Shown here in pieces: positions 11,691-22,059 of a stretch of DNA of 64,000 nt. Source of the DNA: Strongylocentrotus purpuratus (Eukaryota; Echinodermata; Echinoidea; Camarodonta; Strongylocentrotidae). Within the stretch, counting starts at the first letter, position 1. Each line of letters begins with the position of its first letter. Location of the stretch: positions 17,298,883 to 17,362,882 of the forward strand of contig NW_022145613.1 of assembly GCF_000002235.5 (NCBI RefSeq). Direction: 5' to 3'. The position numbers and the translations under genes were made by a program. The notes under the pieces are model-generated. The model made no database searches. It saw nothing but the letters and a program-made list of their open reading frames with translations, and was not told the origin of the DNA.

Positions 11691-11971
11691 TACAGACAGA
11701 CAGAGAGAGACAGAGGAGGGGGGGGGGGGGTAAAGGAGGAAGTGTATTGATTAAATACCACCACAGAAACACTGGTGCACAGTTAGGAAAGGAAAGGGTA
11801 TATAAAAGTAAGAGTATACCCGTGAACATCATCCTCAGCTGATAAATACTCATCACTTTAAAGGTCATAATACCTACCTTGTTAATGAGAAGTTCTTCGC
11901 CCCCCCCCCCCCTGCCTAAAATTCTCTGTCTGTATACCTCTGTGTGTCTCCCTTTCCCCTCCACCCCCTAT

Positions 11972-12002
<31 letters not shown>

Positions 12003-12087
12003 ACTTCTGACAATCCTTTCTCTGACTGTGTTTTATCACCGTGTCTCTCTTCCCCACCTCTCTCTCTCCCTCCCCATCTCTCTCCCT

Positions 12088-12133
<46 letters not shown>

Positions 12134-12785
12134 CCTCTCTCCCTCTATGAATCTCCCTAACATCAAAATGCAGATTTAAGTACGTTTGATGGTAATGACA
12201 ACTGTTACATAACAGAGAGATCACGTGCATCGCAAAAAATGACAAAATGACTGTAAAAAAGAAAATGGCTGTCACAAGAATGTATGTCAGGTCCATGGTC
12301 ATAAAAGGCAGCTCTAAATATAGACCCGGACGTTTAATACTGCCGTCTGACCACAAAGTTCTAAATTTTGCATCATCGGGCGCTATTTTGGGTTTGATGG
12401 GTCCGAGACAGTGCCAGATAACCGTCTTAAAGTTGATTGGAATCGGAAGTAATATTTCATAGGATGAATTACTCAACATTGTCATCGCCTACTTCGTAAT
12501 GTGATTTTGTGAGATGTACATGTTTGTCGTAGATTTTGTCATTTTAAATCGAATGAAGATCCCGAGGGAAAAGAATAATAATGCATGAATTGGTAATCCA
12601 TTTAGCGTCTTTTGGTACCATGCTTAATGCACAGTTACTTCCAGAATTAAGTCCATGTTATAATAGAAAGATTGGTAGCTATAGCGAAAGGGGTTTTGGT
12701 GAGCGGAATAATGAGCGAAAAGGGGAGAGACAAGAAAGTGTGGTGTAAAAAACGTAACGTGAGGTCGAGAGAGAGAGAGAGAGAG

Positions 12786-12841
<56 letters not shown>

Positions 12842-12912
12842 GGAGGCGGTGGGAGGGGAGGGAGGGGAGGGAGAGAGAGACAGAGATGAGTAAGAGGAAT
12901 GGTCATGAGATA

Positions 12913-12972
<60 letters not shown>

Positions 12973-12975
12973 AAA
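11640..12975. repeat. Cluster of (GA)n/(CT)n microsatellites
   Basis: GA-rich tracts lie at about 11650-11715, 12768-12837 (with an internal (TA)n at 12785-12801) and 12918-12972. CT-rich tracts lie at 11970-11999 and 12055-12148. Several long open frames here (up to 191 codons) are low-complexity Ser-Leu or Glu-Arg translations. The stretch between 12150 and 12760 is unremarkable AT-rich DNA. Confidence 0.9.
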
Positions 12976-13545
12976 TAATACGGATAAAGAAAGAGGTTAT
13001 ATGAGGGGAATACATGTAGATGTATGATATGGCTATGGATATGGATAAAATGACCGTGGGTAGGAACATTTACCAACGATTGGAGATGGTGCATACATTG
13101 CGGATATTAATCCAATAAATAGAATTAAAAAGTTTGAAAACTATTAGAGCCATGTTGTTATATTATATAACTCCTAAGGCGGATGGGGATTCGCACTATA
13201 CTGAGGTGTAGGTGTGTTTAATCGGGTTTTTACAGACGTGTATCAATCAGATATGATTATTTACGTCTGGGGGCCAACCTTTAACGTCACCATCCACTGA
13301 GGTGCTAGACCAAGTACTATTGATATAGGCCTACTTGGGGTAGATAAAAGTAGACACATATTATTGTGGATGGATGAAGACTGATATGCAAACATCGCAA
13401 CGTGTGAGACAGGAACAGACGGAAAGAACGAGAGAGAGAAAGAAAGAAAGATAGACGTGAAGATCGGAAAACAGATAGACAGCCCGGCCCCCCCACTCAG
13501 GTTTCAAAATGACCGCATGCGTGTTGCCAAAATGTCCTTTTCGTA

Positions 13546-13689
13546 ACAAAAGAAAAAGGTCGACCCGTATTGACTTTACACACCGGACTTTTGCTGAAAA
13601 GGGGGGGATGCTGAAAAAGGCTCGTATACAAAAGAAAAAGGTCGAGCCGTATTGACTTTACACACCGGACTTTTGCTGAAAAGGGGGGG
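13546..13689 (+). repeat. Tandem duplication, period 82 bp
   Basis: 'acaaaagaaaaaggtcga' plus 'cccgtattgactttacacac' plus 'cggacttttgctgaaaagg' starts at 13546 and at 13628, each copy ending in seven Gs. Only one base in the core differs (cgacccg versus cgagccg). It reads open in one minus frame, but only as a repeat. Confidence 0.9.
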
Positions 13690-13731
13690 TCGGTTGGAAC
13701 ACGCATATGCGTACCCTAAATAACACTGAGT

Positions 13732-13754
13732 GGGGGGGGGGGGGGGGGGGGGGG
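13732..13754. repeat. G23 homopolymer
   Basis: An uninterrupted run of 23 Gs preceded by 'cactgagt'. The neighbouring sequence repeats the G-run ends of the 82-bp units. Confidence 0.9.
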
Positions 13755-14689
13755 CCGGGATAGACAGATACAAAAAAAGAAGGGTATAAACAAGATTAGG
13801 AGACAAACACAGAAAGACAATCTGTCTGTACGTCTGTCTCGTCTCTCCCCTTTTCTCTCTCTCTCTCTCTCTCTGTTCCCTTTTCCCACCTATATCTATC
13901 TATTCACTATTCGTATAGAGTAGGGGGAAACCCCGGTGTAGTGGTCAAACTGCACACCCCAAATCAGTTATACCAGGAGGAGAGACCCGAGGGTTACAGT
14001 GCCAATGATTCAGTTCGCTTTTCGCCTACCAGGCACAGGTGTCGCCAAATCTTTATACAAATAATTTGTCCCATTGTGCTTCAAAGATTTTTTCTTCCTA
14101 AAGTGACAATCTTGCATATATTTCTCTCAAGTCATTGTTATTCAATCTGCTGACGTGTATATTATGTACAATAATAATAATATTCATCATCAAACATTGC
14201 ATTCAGTCTTTGCAACAATTTGTGGGCGATATGACCTAGTTTTCTCTCTACTCCATATACACCCTTCTTAATTATATGAATGTCACATGAAAGTTACAGT
14301 CTAAAAGGAAGTGAATTTTCCAAAAACGTAAGAGGAAATTCACAGTACGGTGTCGCTAAATTGGAGGTATCCCAACTTCGGTAGATAGCACTGACAGGTA
14401 AGATCCTCATTTTGATCGCAACCAGAGAAAATCAAATGATACCTTATCACACCTTTCAAAGCAGTCACACTTTGATGGACACTGAAGATCATGAGGGAAA
14501 GGTCAAGGTTCAAAGGACGTCATGTTTTAATGAGATAAGTCACCCTCGCGGCTGAACCAGTCACGATGCTAATACGTCATCACTATGTTGATACCCCAGT
14601 CTCGTCGACCAGTAATCCCCATTGCACACGAGAAGTCATTTCAATGAAAATGATAGTGGTTCCTTATATAGAAATATCAGACTTGGCAC
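13755..14689. other. Intergenic, no gene seen
   Basis: A (CT)n patch at 13855-13875, otherwise AT-rich DNA. A 70-codon frame at 13941-14153 shows no recognisable feature. Confidence 0.4.
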
Positions 14690-14850
14690 TCCTGGCACCC
14701 AACAATTAATATCCACCTTACCTGGGTCAAGCGTGGCAAATATAAAACTAATCTCTTGCCAAAGGAGAATAGTGACGCGGCGGGACTCGAACCGCAAATC
14801 ATTGTAATCCATAGTCCGGTGACAACACCTCCACATAATATTTGCGTCAT
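14690..14850 (-). mobile_element. tRNA-derived SINE (family 1), fragment
   Basis: On the minus strand the fragment reads 'caccggactatggattacaa', a box B-like 'gcggttcgagtcccgc', 'tcctttggcaagagattag', 'tttgccacgcttgacccagg'. It matches the 5316 copy in order. The head and early body remain, and no (ATT)n tail is seen. Confidence 0.7.
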
Positions 14851-15154
14851 TATCTATAAAAGAAATCAATGTAGGGGGCCTACGCACCTGTATTTGCATG
14901 CGAGGTAGGCATTCGTTGCGCATTCACCTTTCATACAATATTACTCTCACACGGTGCGTTATGGACTGCGCCAGTCACTGACGCAGTCGCTGACGCAGAC
15001 ATACGTCAGACAAATGACGCCTCGTGTGCAAAGGGAATTACTTGGCCATTCGGGGTATAATTTTTTTTAATTTTTTAATTGAGCTTTAGTCGGTTTGGTT
15101 AGTTGGTTTGTTTTGTTTTACCTGACGGACTGCTAAGAAATAACTGTTTGCTTG

Positions 15155-15258
15155 TAAATAAGCAGCCTGAGGACTGACGGCTTTAAGTCCTCTCCGATGG
15201 ACTTGGTAGTACGGATTTATGCCTTCCTAGAGGGCACTGGCGCATCGACTAGGTATCC
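15155..15258 (-). mobile_element. SINE family 2, truncated by a MITE
   Basis: The minus strand shares 'agtgccctctagg', 'gacttaaagccgtcagtcct' with the 8775 copy. The tRNA-like head is interrupted at 'cccgg' by the family B element that begins at 15259. Confidence 0.6.
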
Positions 15259-15416
15259 CGGGCCCCGTCTTACAAAGAGTTCCGATTGATCCAAATCAAT
15301 CGCAAGTCCTCCAATCAATCGCAATTTAGCAATCTCCTATCTCTTCTGTACATACTTGCGATTCAATGGCAAATGAGTTGCGATTAATATCAACTCTTTG
15401 AAAGACGGGGGCCCTG
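15259..15416. mobile_element. Palindromic element family B (MITE)
   Basis: Terminal inverted repeats are 'gggccccgtcttacaaagag' + 'ttgcgattgat' at one end and 'atatcaactctttgaaagac' + 'gggggccc' at the other. The centre contains 'caatcgcaagtcctccaat' and 'ctcctatctcttctgtacat'. Other copies are at 15993, 55532 and 63687. No coding capacity. Confidence 0.8.
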
Positions 15417-15699
15417 GTGTGTGTCTCGTCTACGTAACTGGAGTGATGTCAGCTCGATACACGTTTTTTTTTTCTTTCTAGAATAAGTCCTCAAGTTTGC
15501 TGACGAAAGATGAGTATAAGGGCTTAGGAGAGAAATGGGATCAGGTACAAATTGTCCCGTGCTTATTGTTCGTTTATAGGTGTGACTTGAAAGGTCGAAG
15601 CTTGATGACGTCAGCACAACAGAAATGCTCTTGAACGTGTTTCTCCAGTGTATTGTCAAGTTGACGACTTGGACATACTTTATGGAAATGTTAAGTGTT

Positions 15700-15915
15700 T
15701 AATTTGAGCACGATGTCAAAGACTTTCGGTGAATCAACCTCAGACAATTTCAATAGCCATGTTCACAGTTGGTTTATCACCTGTTGAAATTTCCCAACAT
15801 TGCAATGAATTATTACGTAATCAGAACAAGATTTTTATGGGATATACAAATAGGGTATTGAAATTGCCCTTGAGCTGATTTTCGAAAGCATTTTTCAAAT
15901 GAAATAATTTATGAA
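15700..15915 (-). repeat. Dispersed repeat family H
   Basis: The minus strand shares 'gggcaatttcaataccct', 'cccataaaaatc' and 'tctgattacgtaat' with 29030-29235. Its other end contains a 'tttcgaaag' block. Related copies are at 19775 and inside both direct repeats around the LINE at 30-33 kb. The element type is unknown. Confidence 0.65.
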
Positions 15916-15992
15916 TCGTTGAAAAAATCTCAAGATTTTGATTTATGATCGTTGTTTATTTTCATTTTAACAATAGCAAAGTCACAATGACC

Positions 15993-16132
15993 CTGGGCCC
16001 CGTCTTATAAAGAGTTGCGATTGACCCAAATCAATCGCAAGTCCTCCAATCAATTGCAAGTTTGCAGGTTCCTGTATCTTATGTACATAGCTGCGATTGG
16101 TATCAACTCCTTTTAAGAATGCAGGGCCCTGG
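15993..16132. mobile_element. Palindromic element family B (MITE)
   Basis: It starts 'ctgggccccgtcttataaag' + 'agttgcgattga' and ends 'tatcaactccttttaagaat' + 'gcagggccctgg'. The internal blocks are the same as in the 15259 copy, with somewhat eroded ends. Confidence 0.8.
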
Positions 16133-16569
16133 ATTATCACAAAGGATAGTCAATGAATCCGTTATACCATGTGTTGATTGGAGATGGCATTATATATAGG
16201 AAGATGTGTGTTCAATTTAACGGAGACATTATGACCGACGCATTTGAGGTGTCATTTGCCTGGCGTTGTAATGCGTCGCCGACTAGCACGCTCTTTGACC
16301 AGTTGTATATGAGCCAGACTTTACTATGAAATAAAATGACAGCACAACGATCCGCGCAAACATTGCAAAGTATGGCTTATATGCACTAATTGTTTTCCCT
16401 GGCTTGATTATCGCAATTAATGACACAATCAAAAGGGGATCGTTTGACAATGAGTTATTCATTCATTTGTAAACTCTAGAAAAACTGTTTTGGTTAAGAT
16501 TTAGTCATCTTGACAATGCCCAGAAATTTGTCCGGTAAAACTTCAATCGGTAAAAGATACACCTAACCG

Positions 16570-16925
16570 CCTATCTATCTATCTATCTATCTATATTTTT
16601 TTCTTTTCTCTCTTTTTGTCTCTTTATTTCCCTATCTTTGTTTCACATATTTTTTTTAAAATATACATGTAATTGTTAAATCTCTTTATTTTCCCTTCTT
16701 TTTTTACTTTCTATCTTTTATCTAGGCTATTTATCTTTCTTTTGTCTATCTTTTAATGTTCGTTTCTTTCTGTTTATCTTTTCATCTTCGTATGTATCTA
16801 GCTATTTATCTATCTTTCTCTGTTTCCTTCTTTCTATCTATCATCCTTATCATCTATTTATCTTTCTTTTTGTCTCTCTATCTATCTATCTATCTATTTT
16901 CTACCTATCTATCTCTCTTTCTACC
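16570..16925. repeat. (CTAT)n and pyrimidine-rich tract
   Basis: (CTAT)n at 16573-16597 and again at 16879-16896, with a long T/C-rich stretch between them. No gene is embedded. Confidence 0.85.
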
Positions 16926-17194
16926 CAACAAGTAATAGCCCCTTCAAGCCCCAGATGGTCTGTGGTTAAGCATGTACAATATACACGTGACAATGACCTC
17001 TGCGTGGGTGTATGGTGATTATAATAGTTCAGTACAAAAGGGATTTAACAGTTTTTTCTAGAATATCCGCCCTTGAAGACGTAAGTGCAATTTCTTTAAA
17101 ACCCACGCCCTGAGTAACAAGGGTAAAATAGATTATACGGCATAATTGATTTCATGTTTCGTGGTCACCTTTTCCGACTTTGAGAAGGCACATA

Positions 17195-17375
17195 TGCTTG
17201 TAGATAAGCCCCACCCCTAAACACAGGAATTACGGTTTTAAGACTTGTCCGAGAAATTTGCATATAAGGATCAATGTTTTCCACAGGTTAAAAGTTCATC
17301 GATTAGGTTTCTAACACGAGACCCCGGGCACCGAACCACTGGTCTACCACTGGGCCATCAAGCCTCCTGGTTCCA
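17195..17375 (-). mobile_element. tRNA-derived SINE (family 2)
   Basis: The minus strand head is 'gatggcccagtggtagacca' then 'cggtgcccggggtctcgtgt', followed by 'tcggacaagtcttaaaaccg'. It matches the 8775 copy in order, with more changes. Confidence 0.65.
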
Positions 17376-17379
17376 AACT

Positions 17380-18015
17380 AGGTTTGAGTTTGAATTTTAG
17401 ATTGGATTAAAATTGTCAACATGCCTACGATACTTTTTTTTTAAAGAATCTCATTAAATTACACCATTTAATATTTTGACATTGAACTCTTTCCATGACG
17501 TTTGCCGGTGTGATAAAGCACATTTTGCTTCTTTACACTGATCAAATTTTCAGATGAACAGTGAATATGAGCTACACGATATAATTTTACTAATTAAAGT
17601 GGCATTTTCTTATCCTAAATGTGAAATGAAACAAGTCACTTAACCCGTCCACTCTGAAAAGGATTTCTTTGTGAATAAATTGGACTGAATTATAATTGTA
17701 CTTGATCCTCTTGATCCAAACCAACAGTTACATTTTCATGATCAAAGAAAATGTTCTTAATGACTTGATCAACACCGATTTGAAATATATTTGGATATTT
17801 CAACCACACTTCTTACTTTGAGGTATTATCTAAATGCTATCATTTTATAAATATAATTTCAGGTTGTCCTACTCGATAAAGAGGGCATGAACATTGACCC
17901 CTTGAGGAAGTGTAATACACAGAGCCTGTACAACACATTACTAATAATATTGTTGTCCTTCTTATAATTATTCCTCATTCATTCATACGATGTTAATGTT
18001 TTCTATTACCTTTGT
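17380..18015. other. Intergenic, nothing recognised
   Basis: AT-rich sequence without supported features. Confidence 0.4.
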
Positions 18016-18208
18016 ACAGTCAAACCTGCTTTAGTGACCACCTTTATAGAAAGACCACCTGTCTACAAAGACCACATTTTTTGTTCCCCTAAAAAATAGT
18101 TTCTAATTGAAACATGTACTAAAGGAACCTGTACATAAAGACCACCTGCCTATAAAGACCTTTTTTCTTGTCTCCCTTGGGTGGTCTTTATAAACAGGTT
18201 TCACTGTA
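18016..18208 (-). mobile_element. Palindromic element family A (mariner-type MITE)
   Basis: Begins TA-CAGTCAAACCTGCTTTAGTG and ends 'aaacaggtttcactg'-TA. The internal 'aaagaccacctgtctacaaa' repeats are also present. It is nearly full length and inverted relative to the 10688 copy. Flanking TA dinucleotides are present at both ends. Confidence 0.8.
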
Positions 18209-18209
18209 T

Positions 18210-19770
18210 AATAGTACATTTTGTTCTAGATTAGTTGATTCATCTAAAGGCGTTGTTTGGAACAGAAGTTGGAAATGAAATTACAGATGAAAACATTCAT
18301 CGTCATCATCATTTCGGTTCATCACGCAACTACATCCCAATATCTAGCAAAAGTAAGAACCACGTCGTTGGTCTCTGCCAGGTTCCTCCCAGTGTATGTG
18401 TCAGCCAGCATGTGACAGCACAGTAGATGGTCCATGTTCTGAGGGCCCTGCCTGCACGCACAGTCTACCAAATTAGTGTCGATAAAACATAAAAAATGAT
18501 CCTTCTAACAAAAAGACCAATCTAATAAAAGGAGAGAAAAGAAAAAAGAAAGAAAGAGACTTGTTAAAACATATCAAAATATATTTATCCTCTAAAACTA
18601 TAAAAAAAAAATTATTATTCAATAAGGATGTCTTTTATCGCTGTTATATCGCTACCCCTACATGCAAGTAGGGGTGATAAATCCAGTGTTATCCTATAAC
18701 AATGCAGTCTAATATTTCCACATTATACCCTTCACCTACATCTTGCCATTATGTTGTCTATGCATGCCATACACTCCATTGCTACTATGTTGCAGTCCTC
18801 TTCTTTTCTATTTCTCCAAGCTCTCTATCCTCTTCTCCTCCTTGTCTATCCCTTTCTTCCTTTCTTCTATTTATAATGTATATTATGTATTTGTGTATTC
18901 GGGCATACCCATTACTGCTTACCGGGATTCACCCCTTCTGCCTTGTAATACAAGTTCTTAAATTATATTTACGTTTCTACATATAAACTGTATTGTTTGA
19001 ACAAATGTAAAATATGTTGCCAAATTGAATGGAAGAAAATAAATGTTCATTTGAATAAGCCAGTTTACGGTTGCAGTCTGAGCATGAGCAGATAAAGGTC
19101 ATTTGTACGAAAAAGGTAAAACCTACAGAGATGAATACTGGATATGCGCTCATGAAAGTTATGTAACATTATTCATTTATGCCCCAACGGTACATTCTAA
19201 GATACGCAGGTGGAAGTATTCTTTTCAAGAGGGCAAACAAAAGGTATTCATGAAGCACATCTAGGATTTTGGCAGTTATTATTTTAAGATGCTCAAAGTG
19301 GAACTTCTCCATGTGTAAAAGATCTGTGGATATTTGGGGTCATTTGTACCATGTGCTATCTGTAAACTCCCTTATTGAATTAAATTGAAAGTGCGAGAAA
19401 TAGCTGAGTTAAAAGGCAGGGTTAATCCCCTGTATCTTTAATATCAATATACCCTGAACTATGCTATGCTTCTTGAACGGACAGCACTAAGATTAAAATT
19501 GTCAAAATGCATTACCAAAATCAACTTCAGACCTTTGACATGTAAACATGCCGTTTTATGAGGCATCTCGAGAAAATAATATATACTTCAATTGCTTAAT
19601 TCCCCTATATATTCTGTCTGAAATAAGTGCAAACTTTGTAACGACCATAATGATTATGGCTGTATTTGAGTAACCGGTCAGAGATGGAATAAAAACGAAT
19701 TACTATCAAAATGACTTTGGAACGTGCAGAATATAAACTTTTCGATAAATCTTGTCTCAAGTCACTAACT
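18210..19770. other. Intergenic, no gene seen
   Basis: AT-rich DNA. A small hairpin 'acccctacatgcaagtaggggt' around 18654-18676 is the only structure noted. Open frames at 18702-18986 come from a CT-rich patch. Confidence 0.4.
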
Positions 19771-19774
19771 TTTA

Positions 19775-19970
19775 ACAGGATCGTGAAGACTTTCGAGAAC
19801 TCAACCATAGGCAATTATTAAGTAGGCGTGTGCGTCACCTATTGAAATGTGTGAGAATTGCATTGACTTATTACGTAATCTTAACATAATTTCTATGAGG
19901 TATAACTATATTGCAATTCAACTTGAGTTTAATTTTCGAAAGTCTCTGCGACCGCGTTTTGTGTGATTTC
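19775..19970 (-). repeat. Dispersed repeat family H, diverged
   Basis: Shares with 15700-15915 the order 'actttcg.gaa..caacc', 'cacctattgaaat', 'ttattacgtaatc', 'tttctatgaggtata', 'ttttcgaaagt'. It is clearly the same family but has many substitutions. Confidence 0.6.
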
Positions 19971-20435
19971 GAACCAAAGTGCTTTGGTAAAGATGAGCTG
20001 AACTAACTCCGTCATGATATTACTTATTAGGCCTATACAAATCCTATCTAAAAATATGTATTGTTACTGAAGTAACTAAAGACGTCTGTGAATTTTGAGG
20101 TAATTATGAATTAAGCTGATCAGGGCAGCATCACGTGCCAATATTACAAAAGGAAGAAATCCATCTAAAGGTGAGTAGGCCTGTATAAACTACACAGTAA
20201 TGAACAAAGTACAAGTGATTTGAACCACGAGTAGGCCGATAAACATGGGCTTGGCTAACTTAATTCTCATTCATATGCTAAATTTCAAGTTTCAAAATGG
20301 GGCCAAGATATCCACTAAATAAGCTGTTTGTTGTTGCCAGTTCTCTAAATGGTACTTCATACAATGGTGGCAGTTTGCAAACACTGATTTCTAAACTTGT
20401 GACTCGCTTTTTGTCAGGCTTCAAGTCGGCGACAG

Positions 20436-20530
20436 TCACACCGGGGGGGGGGGGGGGCGGGGGTGTTCAGATTTGAACACCCCTACCCATTTTCAAGGAT
20501 ATTTTTTTTGGGGGGGGGGGGGGTTCTCGA
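20436..20530. repeat. G-run transposon-like debris
   Basis: Two G homopolymers (20443-20456 and 20511-20523) with 'gaacacccctaccca' between. This resembles the G-tract ends of the hAT-like elements in this window, but no terminal repeat can be defined. C and G runs recur at about 20687-20699 and 20779-20790. Confidence 0.35.
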
Positions 20531-21059
20531 CAATTTTCCACAATTTTGAAAAATCGGACCCATGTTTAGGGATATTTTTGTGAAAAAGTTACCCATTACC
20601 CGTCGAACACAATATATTTGTCTTTGCAACCAGCCGTCTCGTTTAGTGCCAGTCTATTTTCCTTCTACGCACCACAGTCCCATCCACCCCCCCCCCCCCG
20701 CCCGTGGTGTAGCTAGAAATTTTCACTACGGGCAACAACCAGTAAACAACATAATTTCTTTTTGTTTATATACGGGGAAGGGGGGGGGGGATAGGTTATC
20801 AAATCTTTTTGATATTGATGGTAAATATTATTTCTAATTCCAAATTTAAAAAAAGGTACAGTTCCATTCGGCCCTCTTAATTAGCTAAGACTGTCTTTGA
20901 TCATATACGTTTCATCTTTTAAACACATAATCAGCATTTGGTTTATATTTTTCTCGTTCTTGCAAATGCATCTACTTTTTTCAGTCAATTCCTTTGGTTT
21001 TATGTAAATTTAGCAATAGTTAAGTGAAAATTATTTAATGAGTAGAGAGAGGATAGATG

Positions 21060-21066
21060 TGAAAGC

Positions 21067-21105
<39 letters not shown>

Positions 21106-21202
21106 TAGATGGAGAGAGAAAAGGATGAGAGAGAGAGAGAGAGAGAGAGAAGGAGAAGGAGAAAGAAAGAGAGCTAGGTAGATGAAGAGAGAGAGATAGC
21201 GG

Positions 21203-21234
<32 letters not shown>

Positions 21235-21240
21235 TGAAGT
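21060..21240. repeat. (GA)n-rich tract
   Basis: Interrupted GA repeats, strongly purine-biased on the plus strand. The 95-codon minus frame here is low-complexity. Confidence 0.9.
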
Positions 21241-21704
21241 CATATTATAAATGGCGGAAAGCGGGTGGGTGATTTGGGGGATGTTTAAACGGGATAGAGT
21301 AGGAAAGAAAGGAAGCATCGGGGAAAGAGGGAGGCGAAGAATATGACGAAATAATACAGAAAACGAAGAAAGAGAAATAATGAGTGGAAAGGTAAGTAAA
21401 AGGAATCAACCTGCAGTTGCCAGATGATAATGGTCACAATCGATTATGGTTGAATTGTAGGTCATGTGTACATTGCTTTCCAGTTTTAATGAGTTCAATG
21501 GGGAAGAAGAAGATTTAAAGTCAATATTTGAAATCATTCTTAAGATGCTTTGCGCAGTCAGCAAAGATTACAGTCCAATAACAGCGTCGCATGGTTATGA
21601 TTCAGATAATCACAGTGTGGAAAAATATTGTCTTTGAATATTATTTTGTTGTACACTAATATCGTGTTTATTCCTCTTATATTTAGTGATGTTGATTATT
21701 GTCC

Positions 21705-21707
<3 letters not shown>

Positions 21708-21756
<49 letters not shown>
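21708..21756. repeat. (CT)n microsatellite
   Basis: About 22 CT units, followed by a T/C-rich region to about 21860. Frames of 61-109 codons across it were rejected. Confidence 0.95.
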
Positions 21757-21759
<3 letters not shown>

Positions 21760-22021
21760 CCGCTGTTCTTATCGCTTTCCTCTTACTCCTTTCCTCTTCC
21801 ACCTTTACTCTTCATACACCATCTCATGCACACTCTCATTTTGTTTCTCTCTATCTATTCGTCACGTTTAATCACGTTATCCCTGAAGACAAAGTATTAT
21901 TGAGTGACTGTACAAAGAATAAATATATCAATTTCTCTTATCTCTCCCTGCATCGGTGTCACGTGGGAGAAGCGACTCAGTGGAGGAAAAAGCTTTGGTT
22001 GGTTGGTTGCTTTGTGGAAGT

Positions 22022-22057
22022 CACGTGATCCCTTCGATGTGATTAACACGTGATCCC
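22022..22057. promoter_or_regulatory. Pair of CACGTGATCCC E-box motifs
   Basis: The 11-mer CACGTGATCCC occurs at 22022-22032 and 22047-22057, 25 bp apart on the same strand, with a third CACGTG at about 21960. Such E-boxes bind bHLH factors (Myc/USF/MITF types). No transcription start is identified nearby, so a regulatory role is only a possibility. Confidence 0.3.
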
Positions 22058-22059
22058 TG

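Noticed and set aside
11389..12485. Frames of 191, 149 and 94 codons on the minus strand
   Set aside because: They pass through GA/CT microsatellites and are low-complexity. No splice or family support.
14940..15020. Cluster of TGACG motifs (CRE-like)
   Set aside because: Several 'tgacgc' words occur, but they look like a short degenerate repeat. No promoter or transcript start was found.
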